From Desulfobacula sp. (GTDB taxonomy: Bacteria; Desulfobacterota; Desulfobacteria; Desulfobacterales; Desulfobacteraceae), in the NCBI GenBank assembly GCA_011390085.1, contig JAABTB010000004.1, forward strand, positions 1 through 18,855: a stretch of DNA of 18,855 bases. The letters run 5' to 3'. The number at the start of each line of letters is the position of its first letter. Positions within the stretch are counted from its first letter, which is position 1. Positions 1 through 7,896 of the stretch are shown here, one piece after another. Made by a program: the position numbers and the translations under genes. Below the pieces are notes generated by a model. It was not told the DNA's origin, ran no database searches, and was given only the letters and a program-made list of their open reading frames with translations.

Positions 1-2
1 TT

Positions 3-173
3 AGTTTTGGTGAGGAAGTAAAGATAACAGATACTACAGGCCGTTCCATCCTGATCTACGAGATACCGCTGCCCTGTGAAGCAAGAGTGGTCTACCAGTG
101 CCTCTCAAAAACAAACTGTGCTTCCATCAAATCCATCGAGATTCTTCAAATAATAAAGGATATTCCTAAATAG
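3..173 (+). CDS. C-terminal fragment of an unrecognised protein (5' end outside window)
   Basis: An open frame runs in from the left edge and stops at TAG 171-173, giving 56 residues that begin SFGEEVKITDTTGR and end EILQIIKDIPK. The fragment reads like a small beta-rich domain followed by a short helix. It has no membrane segment and no motif I can name. Its pattern (a strand, then TGR/TGK, then a Pro-rich strand) is loosely reminiscent of the tails of some transposases, but the similarity is too weak to call. It is on the same strand as the antiporter genes but is separated from them by an oppositely oriented methyltransferase, so it is probably unrelated to them. The open frame and plausible codon use support a real gene end. 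The function is unknown. Confidence 0.5.
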   Translation, partial: SFGEEVKITDTTGRSILIYEIPLPCEARVVYQCLSKTNCASIKSIEILQIIKDIPK

Positions 174-175
174 TT

Positions 176-349
176 ATGACCATCCCTCTATTTTTTCAAG
201 TGTTTCATGCTTTGTTGTGCCCCGCCAGGGCATGGGGGCTACTACAGAAGGAGGCCTTGTTGGCAGCATCAGAGGAATACAACCGCAAGGTCTTGTCCCT
301 GCTCAGCCGGCTCGAGGAAAAAGAAGGTGATTACTATTGCCAGGAGTAA
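176..349 (+). CDS. Doubtful 57-residue ORF or gene remnant
   Basis: ATG at 176 lies two bases after the stop of the preceding fragment and opens a frame to TAA 347-349. An AAGGA at 156-160 lies 15 bases upstream, which is too far for a convincing ribosome-binding site. The second half (LLAASEEYNRKVLSLLSRLE) is a convincing amphipathic, Glu/Arg/Leu-rich helix, unlike random translation. The first half has a hydrophobic stretch around residues 4-14. It could be a short protein co-translated with the upstream gene, or the remaining end of a decayed gene. I do not recognise a family and cannot choose between these options. Confidence 0.25.
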   Translation: MTIPLFFQVFHALLCPARAWGLLQKEALLAASEEYNRKVLSLLSRLEEKEGDYYCQE

Positions 350-380
350 GCCGGGTTATCCATTGATGGGCCTTGAAAAC

Positions 381-998
381 TTATATGGGACTGGCGGATC
401 CAAGATAATTATAGCTGATCAGTTTGATGGGGCTCATATACTGCATATCCAGGTGGTTGATATGAAAACCGCTGTTTTGTATCAGCCCGGATATGGGGCG
501 GTTGAGATGACAGCCGCCGCTTACCTTCATCCATAAAGGATTCAGGCTGTCCTGCCACCTGATGACAGCCGGATCGGGAGACCTGCCGTGTTCGCAGAAA
601 AGGAGCCGGCCGCCGGGTTTTAAGACCCGGTGCATTTCCTGCAAGGCTTTGGACACATCCGGGATCGAACAAAGCGTATAGGTCACCACAACCGTGTCAA
701 CGCTTTTGTTTTCCAGGGGAATCGCTTCTCCGGAGATTGCCGTGAGGCGGACCTGAAAAGGAAGGTGGGTTGCCTTTTGTTCAGCCATTTTCATCAGCCC
801 TTCGGAAGGGTCCAGGCCCCAGACGAATTCGATACGGTCCGGATTATAAAACGGCAGGTTCAAGCCCGAACCCATGCCGATTTCCAGAACCCTTCCCCTG
901 GCCAGGGGAACGATTCTTCGGCGTTGGTGTGCAATGTCTTTCTGGGAACAGACCCAGTGCGTCAGCTTTGGCAAAACGAATGACTTGTAAATCCCCAT
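381..998 (-). CDS. Class I SAM-dependent methyltransferase
   Basis: This 205-residue soluble enzyme is predicted to transfer a methyl group from S-adenosylmethionine to an unidentified acceptor. It has the Methyltransf_11 fold: motif I VLEIGMGSGLN binds SAM, the acidic GLDPS end of strand 2 follows, and VDTVVVTYTLCSIPD and the HRVLKPGGRLLFCEHG post-motif region complete it. This layout matches the UbiE/phospholipid-methyltransferase-like group whose proteins usually begin MGxYxxxVLPxL. The frame is open to an ATG at 1028, but the start is placed at 998 because an AAGGAG lies nine bases upstream and MGIYKSFVLPKLTH is the expected family N-terminus. It is transcribed away from the antiporter gene, and nothing in the sequence ties it to ion transport. 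The family is secure; the substrate is unknown. Confidence 0.85.
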   Translation of the reverse strand: MGIYKSFVLPKLTHWVCSQKDIAHQRRRIVPLARGRVLEIGMGSGLNLPFYNPDRIEFVWGLDPSEGLMKMAEQKATHLPFQVRLTAISGEAIPLENKSVDTVVVTYTLCSIPDVSKALQEMHRVLKPGGRLLFCEHGRSPDPAVIRWQDSLNPLWMKVSGGCHLNRPISGLIQNSGFHINHLDMQYMSPIKLISYNYLGSASPI

Positions 999-1284
999 GG
1001 GTTTGTACTCCTTGACATGCCGGAACAACCAAAATACTCTCTATCATGGCGAGCGTCATCATTCAAGGAATTCTCTTTTTCAATGCACCTTGGCTCGGGG
1101 TTGATATTCTGTTTTCGTCTTGACTTTCTGCGGCAAATCAAATAGTCAGAGGGTATATTTCAGTTTAAGCGGTTGCAGTATCCCAGAGTCATTATTGCAG
1201 AAAAGGGTATCCATTATCCTGAGATTGACCAAACAAACATTCAAAGGTTACGTTACACCCAGTTAACCAGGAGGGAACGGATCG
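999..1284. other. Divergent intergenic region between methyltransferase and nhaD
   Basis: This gap must hold promoters for both flanking genes. Elements visible by eye are TTGACT at 1120-1125, with an inverted partner AGTCA at 1144-1148; TATATT at 1154-1159; TTGACC at 1225-1230, which has only TTACGT at the expected -10 distance; and an inverted pair GGTTA 1246-1250 / TAACC 1264-1268 just before the nhaD ribosome-binding site. None pairs into a convincing sigma-70 promoter. I see no coding frame or RNA gene in the gap. Confidence 0.35.
1008..1013 (-). promoter_or_regulatory. Ribosome-binding site that fixes the methyltransferase start
   Basis: On the minus strand AAGGAG is followed by nine bases and then ATG at 998. 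The alternative in-frame ATG at 1028 would place this motif inside the coding region, so the downstream start is preferred. Confidence 0.6.
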
Positions 1285-2811
1285 ATGAAATTTGACAGGT
1301 TGGCGGTTTTAAGTCTCTTCTTAATTTTTCTTTTATCGTTAACTCCTGCATTTGCACAAGATCCCGGCGGAGAAAAAGCCCATGACGGCGTTGATATTTC
1401 AGGGGGAGCGAAAACCGGCCTGCCTGAAACGCATGTTCAGGGGCAGGCCCATGAAACTGCCGACAGCCATGTGAACCTTGGGGAAATGCTGCCCTTATTC
1501 AGTTGTATCCCCTTTGCAGGTATGCTTTTGTCCATTGCCTTGTTGCCCCTTGTCGCCGCCAATATTTGGCATCACCATTTCGGCAAAATTTCCGCTTTCT
1601 GGGCTGCTTCCATGGCCCTTCCGTTTATTTATGCCTATAGGGGGACGGCCATCTATGAAATCCTTCACATTATTCTGGCCGATTATGTTCCCTTTATCAT
1701 TCTGTTATGGGCTTTGTTTACGGTGTCGGGCGGCATCCTGCTGAAAGGAACCCTGCGGGGGACGCCCCTGGTGAACACGGGAATTATTCTCATCGGAACC
1801 CTTCTGGCGTCATGGATGGGGACCACGGGAGCGGCCATGCTTATGATCCGGCCTTTATTAAGGGCCAATGATTACCGCAAAAACACGACATTTATGGTAG
1901 TATTTTTTATTTTCCTTGTGGCCAATATCGGCGGCGCCCTGACCCCCCTCGGCGACCCACCCCTGTTTTTAGGATTCCTGCACGGGGTCAGCTTTTTCTG
2001 GACTTTTAAAATCTTACCCCACATGTTTTTATGCGTCGCCATTCTTCTGGCCATCTATTTTGTCCTTGACACCTATTATTATAAAAAAGAAAAGGCATCG
2101 GTTCCGGATGAAGGAGAAAAGAAACCGTTGCGCCTGGTGGGGATCTATAATTTCATTTTTCTTCTGGGGATCGTGGGTTCGGTATTGATGAGCGGTATCC
2201 TGGATCTGGGCGAGGTCTCCACCCTGGGCATTCACCGGGCGGTTCAGGACTGGTTGAGGGACGGGCTTTTAATCGCCATGGGAATCGGATCACTTCTGGC
2301 CACACCCAGGCAAGTCAGGGAAGAAAATCAATTTTCATGGTTTCCCATCCTGGAGGTAGCCTATCTGTTCATCGGCATTTTCATTACCATGATTCCTTGC
2401 CTCCTGCTCTTGAAGGCCGGCCCCAACGGCGCCTTTGCTTTTCTCATCAATGCCGTTCAAACCCCGGTTCATTATTTCTGGGTAACGGGAATGCTATCGG
2501 CCTTTCTGGACAATGCCCCGACATACCTGACCTTTTTTAACACAGCCCTTGGGAGTTTTTATGCCGGTATGCCGGAATCTGCTTCCGTTCCTCTGCTGAT
2601 GACGGAAAATGCGATTTATCTTCAGGCCATATCCTGCGGGGCTGTTTTTTTCGGGGCGTGCAGCTATATCGGCAATGCCCCCAATTTTATGGTCCGGTCC
2701 ATAGCCAGCGAAGCCGGGACACCCATGCCAAGCTTTTTCGGCTATATCCTGAAATATTCCCTGGTTTTTTTAATACCGACCTTTGTGGTTGTAACCTTTA
2801 TCTTCTTTTAA
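1285..2811 (+). CDS. nhaD: NhaD-type Na+/H+ antiporter
   Basis: This 508-residue inner-membrane protein of the ion transporter superfamily (NhaD/ArsB/citrate-transporter fold) probably exchanges cytoplasmic Na+ or Li+ for external H+. Residues 1-25 form a clean signal peptide (basic start, Leu-rich core, TPAFAQ cleavage site). A polar, His-containing segment follows to about residue 66, then roughly a dozen membrane helices. The diagnostic loop NIGGALTPLGDPPLFLGFLHG lies near residues 212-232, and the second half-repeat carries DNAPTYLTFFN and CSYIGNAPNFMV, the paired unwound-helix motifs of this fold. AGGAGGG precedes the ATG at normal spacing. A 54-base gap separates it from the sensor kinase downstream, which suggests co-transcription and a sensing role tied to Na+ or pH. 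Citrate or arsenite transport is less likely given the Mrp and Trk neighbours. Confidence 0.85.
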   Translation: MKFDRLAVLSLFLIFLLSLTPAFAQDPGGEKAHDGVDISGGAKTGLPETHVQGQAHETADSHVNLGEMLPLFSCIPFAGMLLSIALLPLVAANIWHHHFGKISAFWAASMALPFIYAYRGTAIYEILHIILADYVPFIILLWALFTVSGGILLKGTLRGTPLVNTGIILIGTLLASWMGTTGAAMLMIRPLLRANDYRKNTTFMVVFFIFLVANIGGALTPLGDPPLFLGFLHGVSFFWTFKILPHMFLCVAILLAIYFVLDTYYYKKEKASVPDEGEKKPLRLVGIYNFIFLLGIVGSVLMSGILDLGEVSTLGIHRAVQDWLRDGLLIAMGIGSLLATPRQVREENQFSWFPILEVAYLFIGIFITMIPCLLLLKAGPNGAFAFLINAVQTPVHYFWVTGMLSAFLDNAPTYLTFFNTALGSFYAGMPESASVPLLMTENAIYLQAISCGAVFFGACSYIGNAPNFMVRSIASEAGTPMPSFFGYILKYSLVFLIPTFVVVTFIFF

Positions 2812-2865
2812 TATATTTGGGCATCAAAGATGTGGAAAAGGCATTGAAAAGGAGCAGGCAAACCA

Positions 2866-4938
2866 ATGAATATCAACCTTAAAGGATTAAGGATAGCCGT
2901 TATCGGGGGGAACAATCCCTGTAAAAGGATTCTTGAGATATTGACGGGCCCCGGTTTAAAGGAATCTGCGCCTGAAGTGCTGCTGGTTGCAGATAATCTG
3001 ACCCATTCGGAAGGTATCCTTTACGCAAAGGAAAAAGGAATCCGGGTGACTTCGGATTATAATGAAGTCTGTGCACTTTTTGGTGTTGACGCCATCTTGA
3101 AATTGAAAAACGATGCGATTTTGAGCTGCATATTGGAAAAAATCAATACCGAACGGGTCAGTATTATCGACCTTGGAGCCCATAGGGCCCTGTCGTTTTT
3201 AAATTTTCTGGAAGCTGAAGAAGAAAAAATCAGGATAAAAAGAAAGCTCCAGGCTCCGGAAATTGACAGAAATGAAATCATGGAACTCTTTGACGAGTAT
3301 TCCAGAAGAATTAGGAAAAATGCCGAAAGCGAAAGCGAATTTCTTGAGTCTGAAAGAGAAGATCTGATTGAAATCGAAAAAGAGCTTTTCCAGGTCATTC
3401 AGGGTAGCATGATCCCCACCTTTATCATCAATAACGAGCATATTATCACCCATTGGAACAGGGCCTGTGAGGAACTGACCGGGCAAAAGGCCTATGAGCT
3501 GGTGGGAACGGACCGGCAATGGGTGCCGTTCCGGTCGGCCAAGCGACCCACCATGGCCGATGTCATTGTGGGCGGGATGTCGGAAGAGGAGGTTACAAAA
3601 TATTATGGCTCGTCATGGAGAAAATCTGCCCTGATCAAAGAAGCCTATGAAGCAGAAGAATTTTTTCCGCATTTGGGGGAGGGCGGAAAATGGATTTTTT
3701 TTACGGCCGCTCCCATCAAATCTCCGGACGGCAAGATCATCGGTGCCATTGAAACCTTAAGGGACCTGACCGAAGACAAAAGAGCAAAGGAAGAACTGGA
3801 ACTCCAGGATAAAGAGCTTTCCACCCTCTATGAAAAATATAAAAAATCAGAGGAAAAATACAGGTCCCTGTTCAACAACAATCCCAATCCGATTTTTATT
3901 GTCGACCGTGAGACCTTTGAAATCCTGGATATGAATCATCGGGTGGAAAATGAATATGGATATGCAAAAGCAGATCTTTTGGGCAGGTCGTTTTTCGATA
4001 TCTGGGAAAAATCCGATGAAACCGTTAGGCAAAGCCTGGAAGGGCTTCCTAAAAACGGGGCCCTTCTTTTCACCAAAAAAAAGCATTTCAAGAAAGACAA
4101 AAGTTCTTTTTTCGTCAATGTCAAGATTGTTCATGCCACCTATATTCACCGGGATGTCCTGATTGCATCGGCCACGGATATCACCGAAAGCGTGGAAAAG
4201 GACACCCAGTTGATTCAGGCCGGAAAACTGGCGACCCTCGGCACCATGGCCGCCGGTATGGCCCATGAAATCAATCAGCCCTTGAATGTCATTCAGATCT
4301 GTGCAGACCTGATTTTAAAGATGATCAATAAGGGGATTTCGATTCCAAATGAAGAGCTTGTCATGATGGCCAAAGATATCATCGATAATGTCACGAGGGC
4401 AGCCGGTGTGATCAAGCATGTCAGGGATTTTTCAAGGCAGTCGGAAAGAGACCTGAAAAAATTAACCGTTAATGATCCCATCAGGGATGTTTTCAAGGTA
4501 CTGGGCCATCAGATCACTGTCCATTCCATTCAGGCCAAACTGGAGCTTGATCCGGAAATTCCGGACATCCGGGCCGAACATAATAGGCTGGAACAGGTAT
4601 TCATCAACCTTGTCACCAATGCCATCGATTCCATGGATGAAAATGCCGACAAGGCTGAAAAAGAAGGCCGCAAAGCCGAGAAAACCCTTCGGATCAAAAC
4701 CTATGCCAAAGAGAATCAAGTGGTTGTGGAAGTGTCGGACACAGGGCTTGGCATGAGTGAGGAAGTCAAACAGAAGATTTTCGAGCCTTTTTTTACCACC
4801 AAGGAAACCGGTAAGGGGACGGGTCTCGGCACCAGTATCAGTTTTGGTATTGTTAAGGATTATGGCGGAACCATTGAAATACAAAGTGAATACGGCAAGG
4901 GTGCTACATTTATAATTCGATTTCCGGTAATTGCATAA
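2866..4938 (+). CDS. Sensor histidine kinase with Rossmann-like N-terminus and two PAS domains
   Basis: This 690-residue kinase has no signal peptide or membrane helix and is therefore probably cytoplasmic. Residues 1-110 form an alpha/beta domain starting LRIAVIGGNNPCKRIL, a glycine-rich turn like that of NAD(P)-binding folds. A charged coiled coil (about 112-175) leads to PAS1 (about 175-302), which has a long insert containing RQWVPFRSAKRP and ends in GAIETLRDLTEDK, then PAS2 (about 329-445). The HisKA H-box is AAGMAHEINQPLN with phosphoacceptor His467. The ATPase domain has N-box Asn585, G1 Asp625 (VSDTGLGMS), the F-box FEPFFTTK and GTGLGTSISFGIV. It overlaps the next gene's leader, so the two are translationally coupled, and the receiver of that neighbour is the obvious phosphotransfer partner. 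The signal is unknown; redox or nucleotide state and ion stress are candidates by inference. Confidence 0.88.
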   Translation: MNINLKGLRIAVIGGNNPCKRILEILTGPGLKESAPEVLLVADNLTHSEGILYAKEKGIRVTSDYNEVCALFGVDAILKLKNDAILSCILEKINTERVSIIDLGAHRALSFLNFLEAEEEKIRIKRKLQAPEIDRNEIMELFDEYSRRIRKNAESESEFLESEREDLIEIEKELFQVIQGSMIPTFIINNEHIITHWNRACEELTGQKAYELVGTDRQWVPFRSAKRPTMADVIVGGMSEEEVTKYYGSSWRKSALIKEAYEAEEFFPHLGEGGKWIFFTAAPIKSPDGKIIGAIETLRDLTEDKRAKEELELQDKELSTLYEKYKKSEEKYRSLFNNNPNPIFIVDRETFEILDMNHRVENEYGYAKADLLGRSFFDIWEKSDETVRQSLEGLPKNGALLFTKKKHFKKDKSSFFVNVKIVHATYIHRDVLIASATDITESVEKDTQLIQAGKLATLGTMAAGMAHEINQPLNVIQICADLILKMINKGISIPNEELVMMAKDIIDNVTRAAGVIKHVRDFSRQSERDLKKLTVNDPIRDVFKVLGHQITVHSIQAKLELDPEIPDIRAEHNRLEQVFINLVTNAIDSMDENADKAEKEGRKAEKTLRIKTYAKENQVVVEVSDTGLGMSEEVKQKIFEPFFTTKETGKGTGLGTSISFGIVKDYGGTIEIQSEYGKGATFIIRFPVIA

Positions 4939-4948
4939 GGAAAAACCG

Positions 4949-6484
4949 ATGTCAGCCTTTAAAATACTGATCGTTGATGATGAAGAATTGATCGTCAGAC
5001 TGCTTTCCATGTCGCTCCGAAGTGACGGCTACCAAACGGTTTCCGCCTTCAGCGGGGAACAGGGGCTTGAGGTATTTAAATCCGAATCCCCGGATATTGT
5101 GGTGACGGATATAAAGATGCCGGGCATGGACGGCCTTGAACTTCTTAAGAAAATAAAGGAGATCGATCCTGAAAAAGAGGTCATCATCGTCACAGGCCAT
5201 GGGGATATTGATTCCACCATCACGGCCCTTCAATACGGCGCCAGCGATTTCATCAACAAGCCGGTCCGGGATGCAGCTCTGGCCATTGCCCTTGAAAGGG
5301 CAAAATCAAAGATTGCCATCCGCAAAAAACTTGAGGAATATACCACTACCCTTGAAATCAAGATCGCCGAGGCAACGGAAGAAATCCGGAGAAAATCCAA
5401 TTTCCAGAGGCTGTTGATTACCAGTTCCAATGACGCCATTGTGGCCTTTGACAGGGACTGGAAAGTGGTCGTGTATAATCCTGAAGCGGCAAGGTTATTT
5501 GGAGAGGCGGCAAAGGATGTCCGGAACAAGATGACCATTGACGACCTGTATACGCCAAAGATTGCAAAGGGTTTTAAAAATCAGGTCAAGGATGAAAAAG
5601 ATCAGAGAAATTTTCCATGGAAAGAGCAGGTGATTCATACCAAAGACGGGAGGCAGATACCGGTCCGGTATGCCAGCAATGTCCTGTTTGAAAACAATGA
5701 ATTTGTCGGAACCGTTAATTTTTTCCAGGACCTGACTGAAATCAAGCGGCTTGAAAAGGAGCTGGTCCAGTCCGAACGGCTGGCGGCAGTGGGACAGACC
5801 GTCAGCGGCCTTGCCCATTATGTGAAAAATATTCTCATCGGCCTCAAGGGCGGTTCCTATATCGTGGATGTGGGGATACAGAATAATAATACGGAAAAAC
5901 TCAAATCCGGCTGGGAAACCATCAAAAAGAACATCAAACGGATCGGTGATCTGACCCAGGACCTTCTGACCTATTCCAAGCAGAGGGAACCGGAAATGGA
6001 GCTCTGTTCCCCCCATGATATCATCAACGAGCTTGTGGAATTATTAAAGGGGTTTGCCGCATCAAAGAACGTCCTCCTTTCAAAGGACCTGGACAAATCC
6101 ATTGACCAGGTGATGGCCGATCCCAAGACCATCCACCACGCGCTTTTAAATATCATCAACAATGCTATTGATGCCTGTATTGAAGACGAGGACATCACTA
6201 AAAAACATGAGGTCAAAATTTTAACCCATATTGACAAGAACCATATGATCTGTTTTGAGGTTGCGGATAACGGCTGCGGCATGGATGAGGATACCAGGAA
6301 TAAACTGTTCACGCCCATGTTCAGTTCCAAGGGGGGCAAGGGAACCGGACTCGGACTGCTTGTGACGGGAAAGCTGATCGAAGAGCATAAGGGAATCATC
6401 GAGATTGAAACAAGTCCCGGTGTCGGCAGCACATTCAGGGTCAAACTTCCCTATACAAAGGCAAAACCGGTTGATGGAAATTGA
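4949..6484 (+). CDS. Hybrid response regulator-histidine kinase (REC-PAS-HK)
   Basis: This 511-residue cytoplasmic signalling protein begins with a receiver domain (about 1-120) whose acceptor is Asp54 in VVTDIKMPGMDG; FKILIVDDEE supplies the acidic pocket and INKP the conserved Lys. A coiled coil (about 122-158) and one PAS domain (about 160-275) follow, then a kinase core with His290 in GLAHYVKNILIGLKGG, N-box Asn405, G1 Asp440 (VADNGCGMD), and FTPMFSSKGGKGTGLGLLV. The ATG at 4949 is chosen over the in-frame TTG at 4931 because AAGGA sits seven bases upstream and MSAFKILIVDDEE is the usual receiver start. Its H-box differs from the usual H-E-x-x-x-P form. It probably takes phosphate from the upstream kinase and passes it to the downstream receiver, but that order is inferred from adjacency only. 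Confidence 0.87.
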   Translation: MSAFKILIVDDEELIVRLLSMSLRSDGYQTVSAFSGEQGLEVFKSESPDIVVTDIKMPGMDGLELLKKIKEIDPEKEVIIVTGHGDIDSTITALQYGASDFINKPVRDAALAIALERAKSKIAIRKKLEEYTTTLEIKIAEATEEIRRKSNFQRLLITSSNDAIVAFDRDWKVVVYNPEAARLFGEAAKDVRNKMTIDDLYTPKIAKGFKNQVKDEKDQRNFPWKEQVIHTKDGRQIPVRYASNVLFENNEFVGTVNFFQDLTEIKRLEKELVQSERLAAVGQTVSGLAHYVKNILIGLKGGSYIVDVGIQNNNTEKLKSGWETIKKNIKRIGDLTQDLLTYSKQREPEMELCSPHDIINELVELLKGFAASKNVLLSKDLDKSIDQVMADPKTIHHALLNIINNAIDACIEDEDITKKHEVKILTHIDKNHMICFEVADNGCGMDEDTRNKLFTPMFSSKGGKGTGLGLLVTGKLIEEHKGIIEIETSPGVGSTFRVKLPYTKAKPVDGN

Positions 6485-6500
6485 CCAAGGAGGATGGATT

Positions 6501-6893
6501 ATGAGTAAGAAGGTCCTTGTGGTGGATGATGATCCGGACGTTCGATCATTTGTTGTCACGGTTCTGGAAGAAAACCAGTACATCCCTTTGATCGCTCAAG
6601 ATGGTGTGGAAGGGCTGGAAAAAATTGAAAAAGAGAAACCCGACCTTGTGATTCTGGATGTATTGATGCCAAGGGGGAGCGGAATCAGGCTGTATCACCA
6701 CCTGAAAAGCCATGAGCAATTCAAGGCGCTTCCCATTATCATGTTCACCGGGATAGCCCTTCGCTCTTTTCTGAAATCCCAGAAAGTGCTGGATGAATTT
6801 CAAGGGGCTGAAGTCCCCAAACCTGATATTTACCTGGAAAAACCGGTTGATCCGGAAGTGTTGGCTGCGGCGGTCAGAAAAAAATTGGGTTGA
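6501..6893 (+). CDS. Single-domain response regulator
   Basis: This 130-residue protein is a receiver domain and nothing more. The acidic pair is in VLVVDDDPD, the acceptor is Asp53 in VILDVLMP, the switch residue Thr is in IIMFTG, and the conserved Lys is in YLEKPVDPE. The loop between strand 4 and helix 4 is somewhat long (ALRSFLKSQKVLDEFQG). ATG at 6501 has AAGGAGGA six bases upstream; the longer open frame reaching back into the preceding gene is discarded. With no DNA-binding or enzymatic output, it must act by binding a partner or as an intermediate in a phosphorelay with the two kinases upstream. It lies 16 bases after the hybrid kinase, in the same apparent operon. Confidence 0.88.
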   Translation: MSKKVLVVDDDPDVRSFVVTVLEENQYIPLIAQDGVEGLEKIEKEKPDLVILDVLMPRGSGIRLYHHLKSHEQFKALPIIMFTGIALRSFLKSQKVLDEFQGAEVPKPDIYLEKPVDPEVLAAAVRKKLG

Positions 6894-6929
6894 TGGATAG
6901 CCGGCCATAGATAAAAAATTGGAGTTATT

Positions 6930-7811
6930 ATGGAAATAAAGAAATTGCTTTTTGTAACAAAGTTTGAAGATCTTTGTTATGACGCCCTGAACTCATTGCT
7001 GATACTCAGAAAGGCGGCACTGGGACATGTTGTTTTCCTTAATGTGATTGAAAGAGATAAGGTTGCCATGAAAAGAGGGGCAGGCTATCTCAAGGAAGAA
7101 GAGGTAAAACTGAAGGAAACGGCCAATATCCGGTTTATTGACTGGGCTGAAAATCTTTTTGAAATGGGAATGGAGGTCGGGGCCTATATCGAAGTCTCCA
7201 CCCTGATTCCGGAAATCCTGAAGGTCATTGAAAAAGAAGCCCCGGATCTCATAGTCATCGGCCGGTCCCATAAAGGAGCCTTGGAGCAGCTCTATTCAGG
7301 TTCCGATGTCTCTGAGCTGGTTCGCAGAACCCGAATCCCCATTCTTGTGTTCAAACACATGGCTGAAAATAAAATCGTTCCTGAAAAGCTTTTTGAGCGC
7401 CCGATCCTGGCCACCAACTGGTCTGAAACCGGTGCCAGGATGATGGAATACATTAAAGGCATGAAAAACGTAATCGGAGAAATTCATATCATTCATGTGG
7501 TGAAGGACAGCGCCTTGAAAAGCCCGGACAGCCATGAAGTGCAGAAAGTGAGAAAAAAGGAACGTAAAAAACTTGATGCCCTTTGTGATGAGCTTGAAGA
7601 TCTCGGAATCAAAGCCAGATCCCATGTATACGTAGGAGATCCTCAAAAAGAAATTGAAAAGGCGGCCAAGGAATACCAGGCCAGTATGATAATTTTGGGT
7701 TCCAGTGATAAGGCGGCCATCCTCGAGCGCTGGACCGGTTCCATTTCAAAGAATATAGCGGATAATTCAATCTTTCCCTGTTTGATCATACCGGGCCAAA
7801 AAGAAAATTGA
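6930..7811 (+). CDS. Tandem-domain universal stress protein
   Basis: This 293-residue cytoplasmic protein is made of two UspA-like domains (about 1-148 and 152-293). Domain 1 ends in LIVIGRSHKGALEQL followed by SGSDVSELVRR, and domain 2 in MIILGSSDKAAILER followed by TGSISKNIADN. These correspond to the nucleotide-binding G-x2-G-x9-G-(S/T) segment, but the second glycine is missing in domain 1's first turn and replaced in domain 2, so ATP binding is uncertain. Both domains end with the hydrophobic strand (IPILVFKH, FPCLIIPG) that pairs two Usp units. GGAG five bases before the ATG supports the start. It follows the receiver gene by 36 bases. Usp proteins are known partners of some antiporters and kinases; a regulatory role here is inference. 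Confidence 0.85.
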   Translation: MEIKKLLFVTKFEDLCYDALNSLLILRKAALGHVVFLNVIERDKVAMKRGAGYLKEEEVKLKETANIRFIDWAENLFEMGMEVGAYIEVSTLIPEILKVIEKEAPDLIVIGRSHKGALEQLYSGSDVSELVRRTRIPILVFKHMAENKIVPEKLFERPILATNWSETGARMMEYIKGMKNVIGEIHIIHVVKDSALKSPDSHEVQKVRKKERKKLDALCDELEDLGIKARSHVYVGDPQKEIEKAAKEYQASMIILGSSDKAAILERWTGSISKNIADNSIFPCLIIPGQKEN

Positions 7812-7829
7812 CCTTGTTTTTTAAGCGGT

Positions 7830-7848
7830 ACGATATAATGACGATATA
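7830..7848 (+). repeat. Short direct repeat upstream of the Mrp-operon promoter
   Basis: ACGATATA occurs twice (7830-7837 and 7841-7848), with starts 11 bases apart, close to one helical turn. An imperfect third copy, TCGATACA, lies at 7873-7880. The pair is centred roughly 64 bases before the predicted transcription start, a common position for an activator site. Function is inferred from placement only. Confidence 0.35.
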
Positions 7849-7867
7849 GCTTTTTTTGCCCTATGTA

Positions 7868-7896
7868 TTGACTCGATACACCAGTATTGCTATAAG
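7868..7896 (+). promoter_or_regulatory. Predicted sigma-70 type promoter for the receiver/Mrp operon
   Basis: TTGACT (7868-7873) and TATAAG (7891-7896) are separated by exactly 17 bases, five of six matches to each consensus. It lies in the only sizeable gap (7812-7945) inside the plus-strand run, and the predicted start near 7903 leaves a leader of about 43 bases before the receiver gene. It would start a separate transcript for the receiver and Mrp genes. Confidence 0.6.

Noticed and set aside
207..536. 109-codon plus-strand ORF
   Set aside because: It starts in composition-poor sequence, is rich in Cys/Arg/Pro, lacks a ribosome-binding site and runs antisense into the 3' end of the methyltransferase.
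1091..1105. Sigma-54-like promoter (TGGCTC followed by TTGAT)
   Set aside because: The -12 element lacks the GC at the required distance from the GG.
4462..5010. 182-codon minus-strand ORF spanning the junction of the two kinase genes
   Set aside because: Antisense to well-supported kinase coding sequence on both sides, with no recognisable domain.
7845..7894. Inverted repeat TATAGC / GCTATA around the promoter
   Set aside because: Six base pairs with a 38-base loop, overlapping the -10 element; easily chance in AT-rich DNA.
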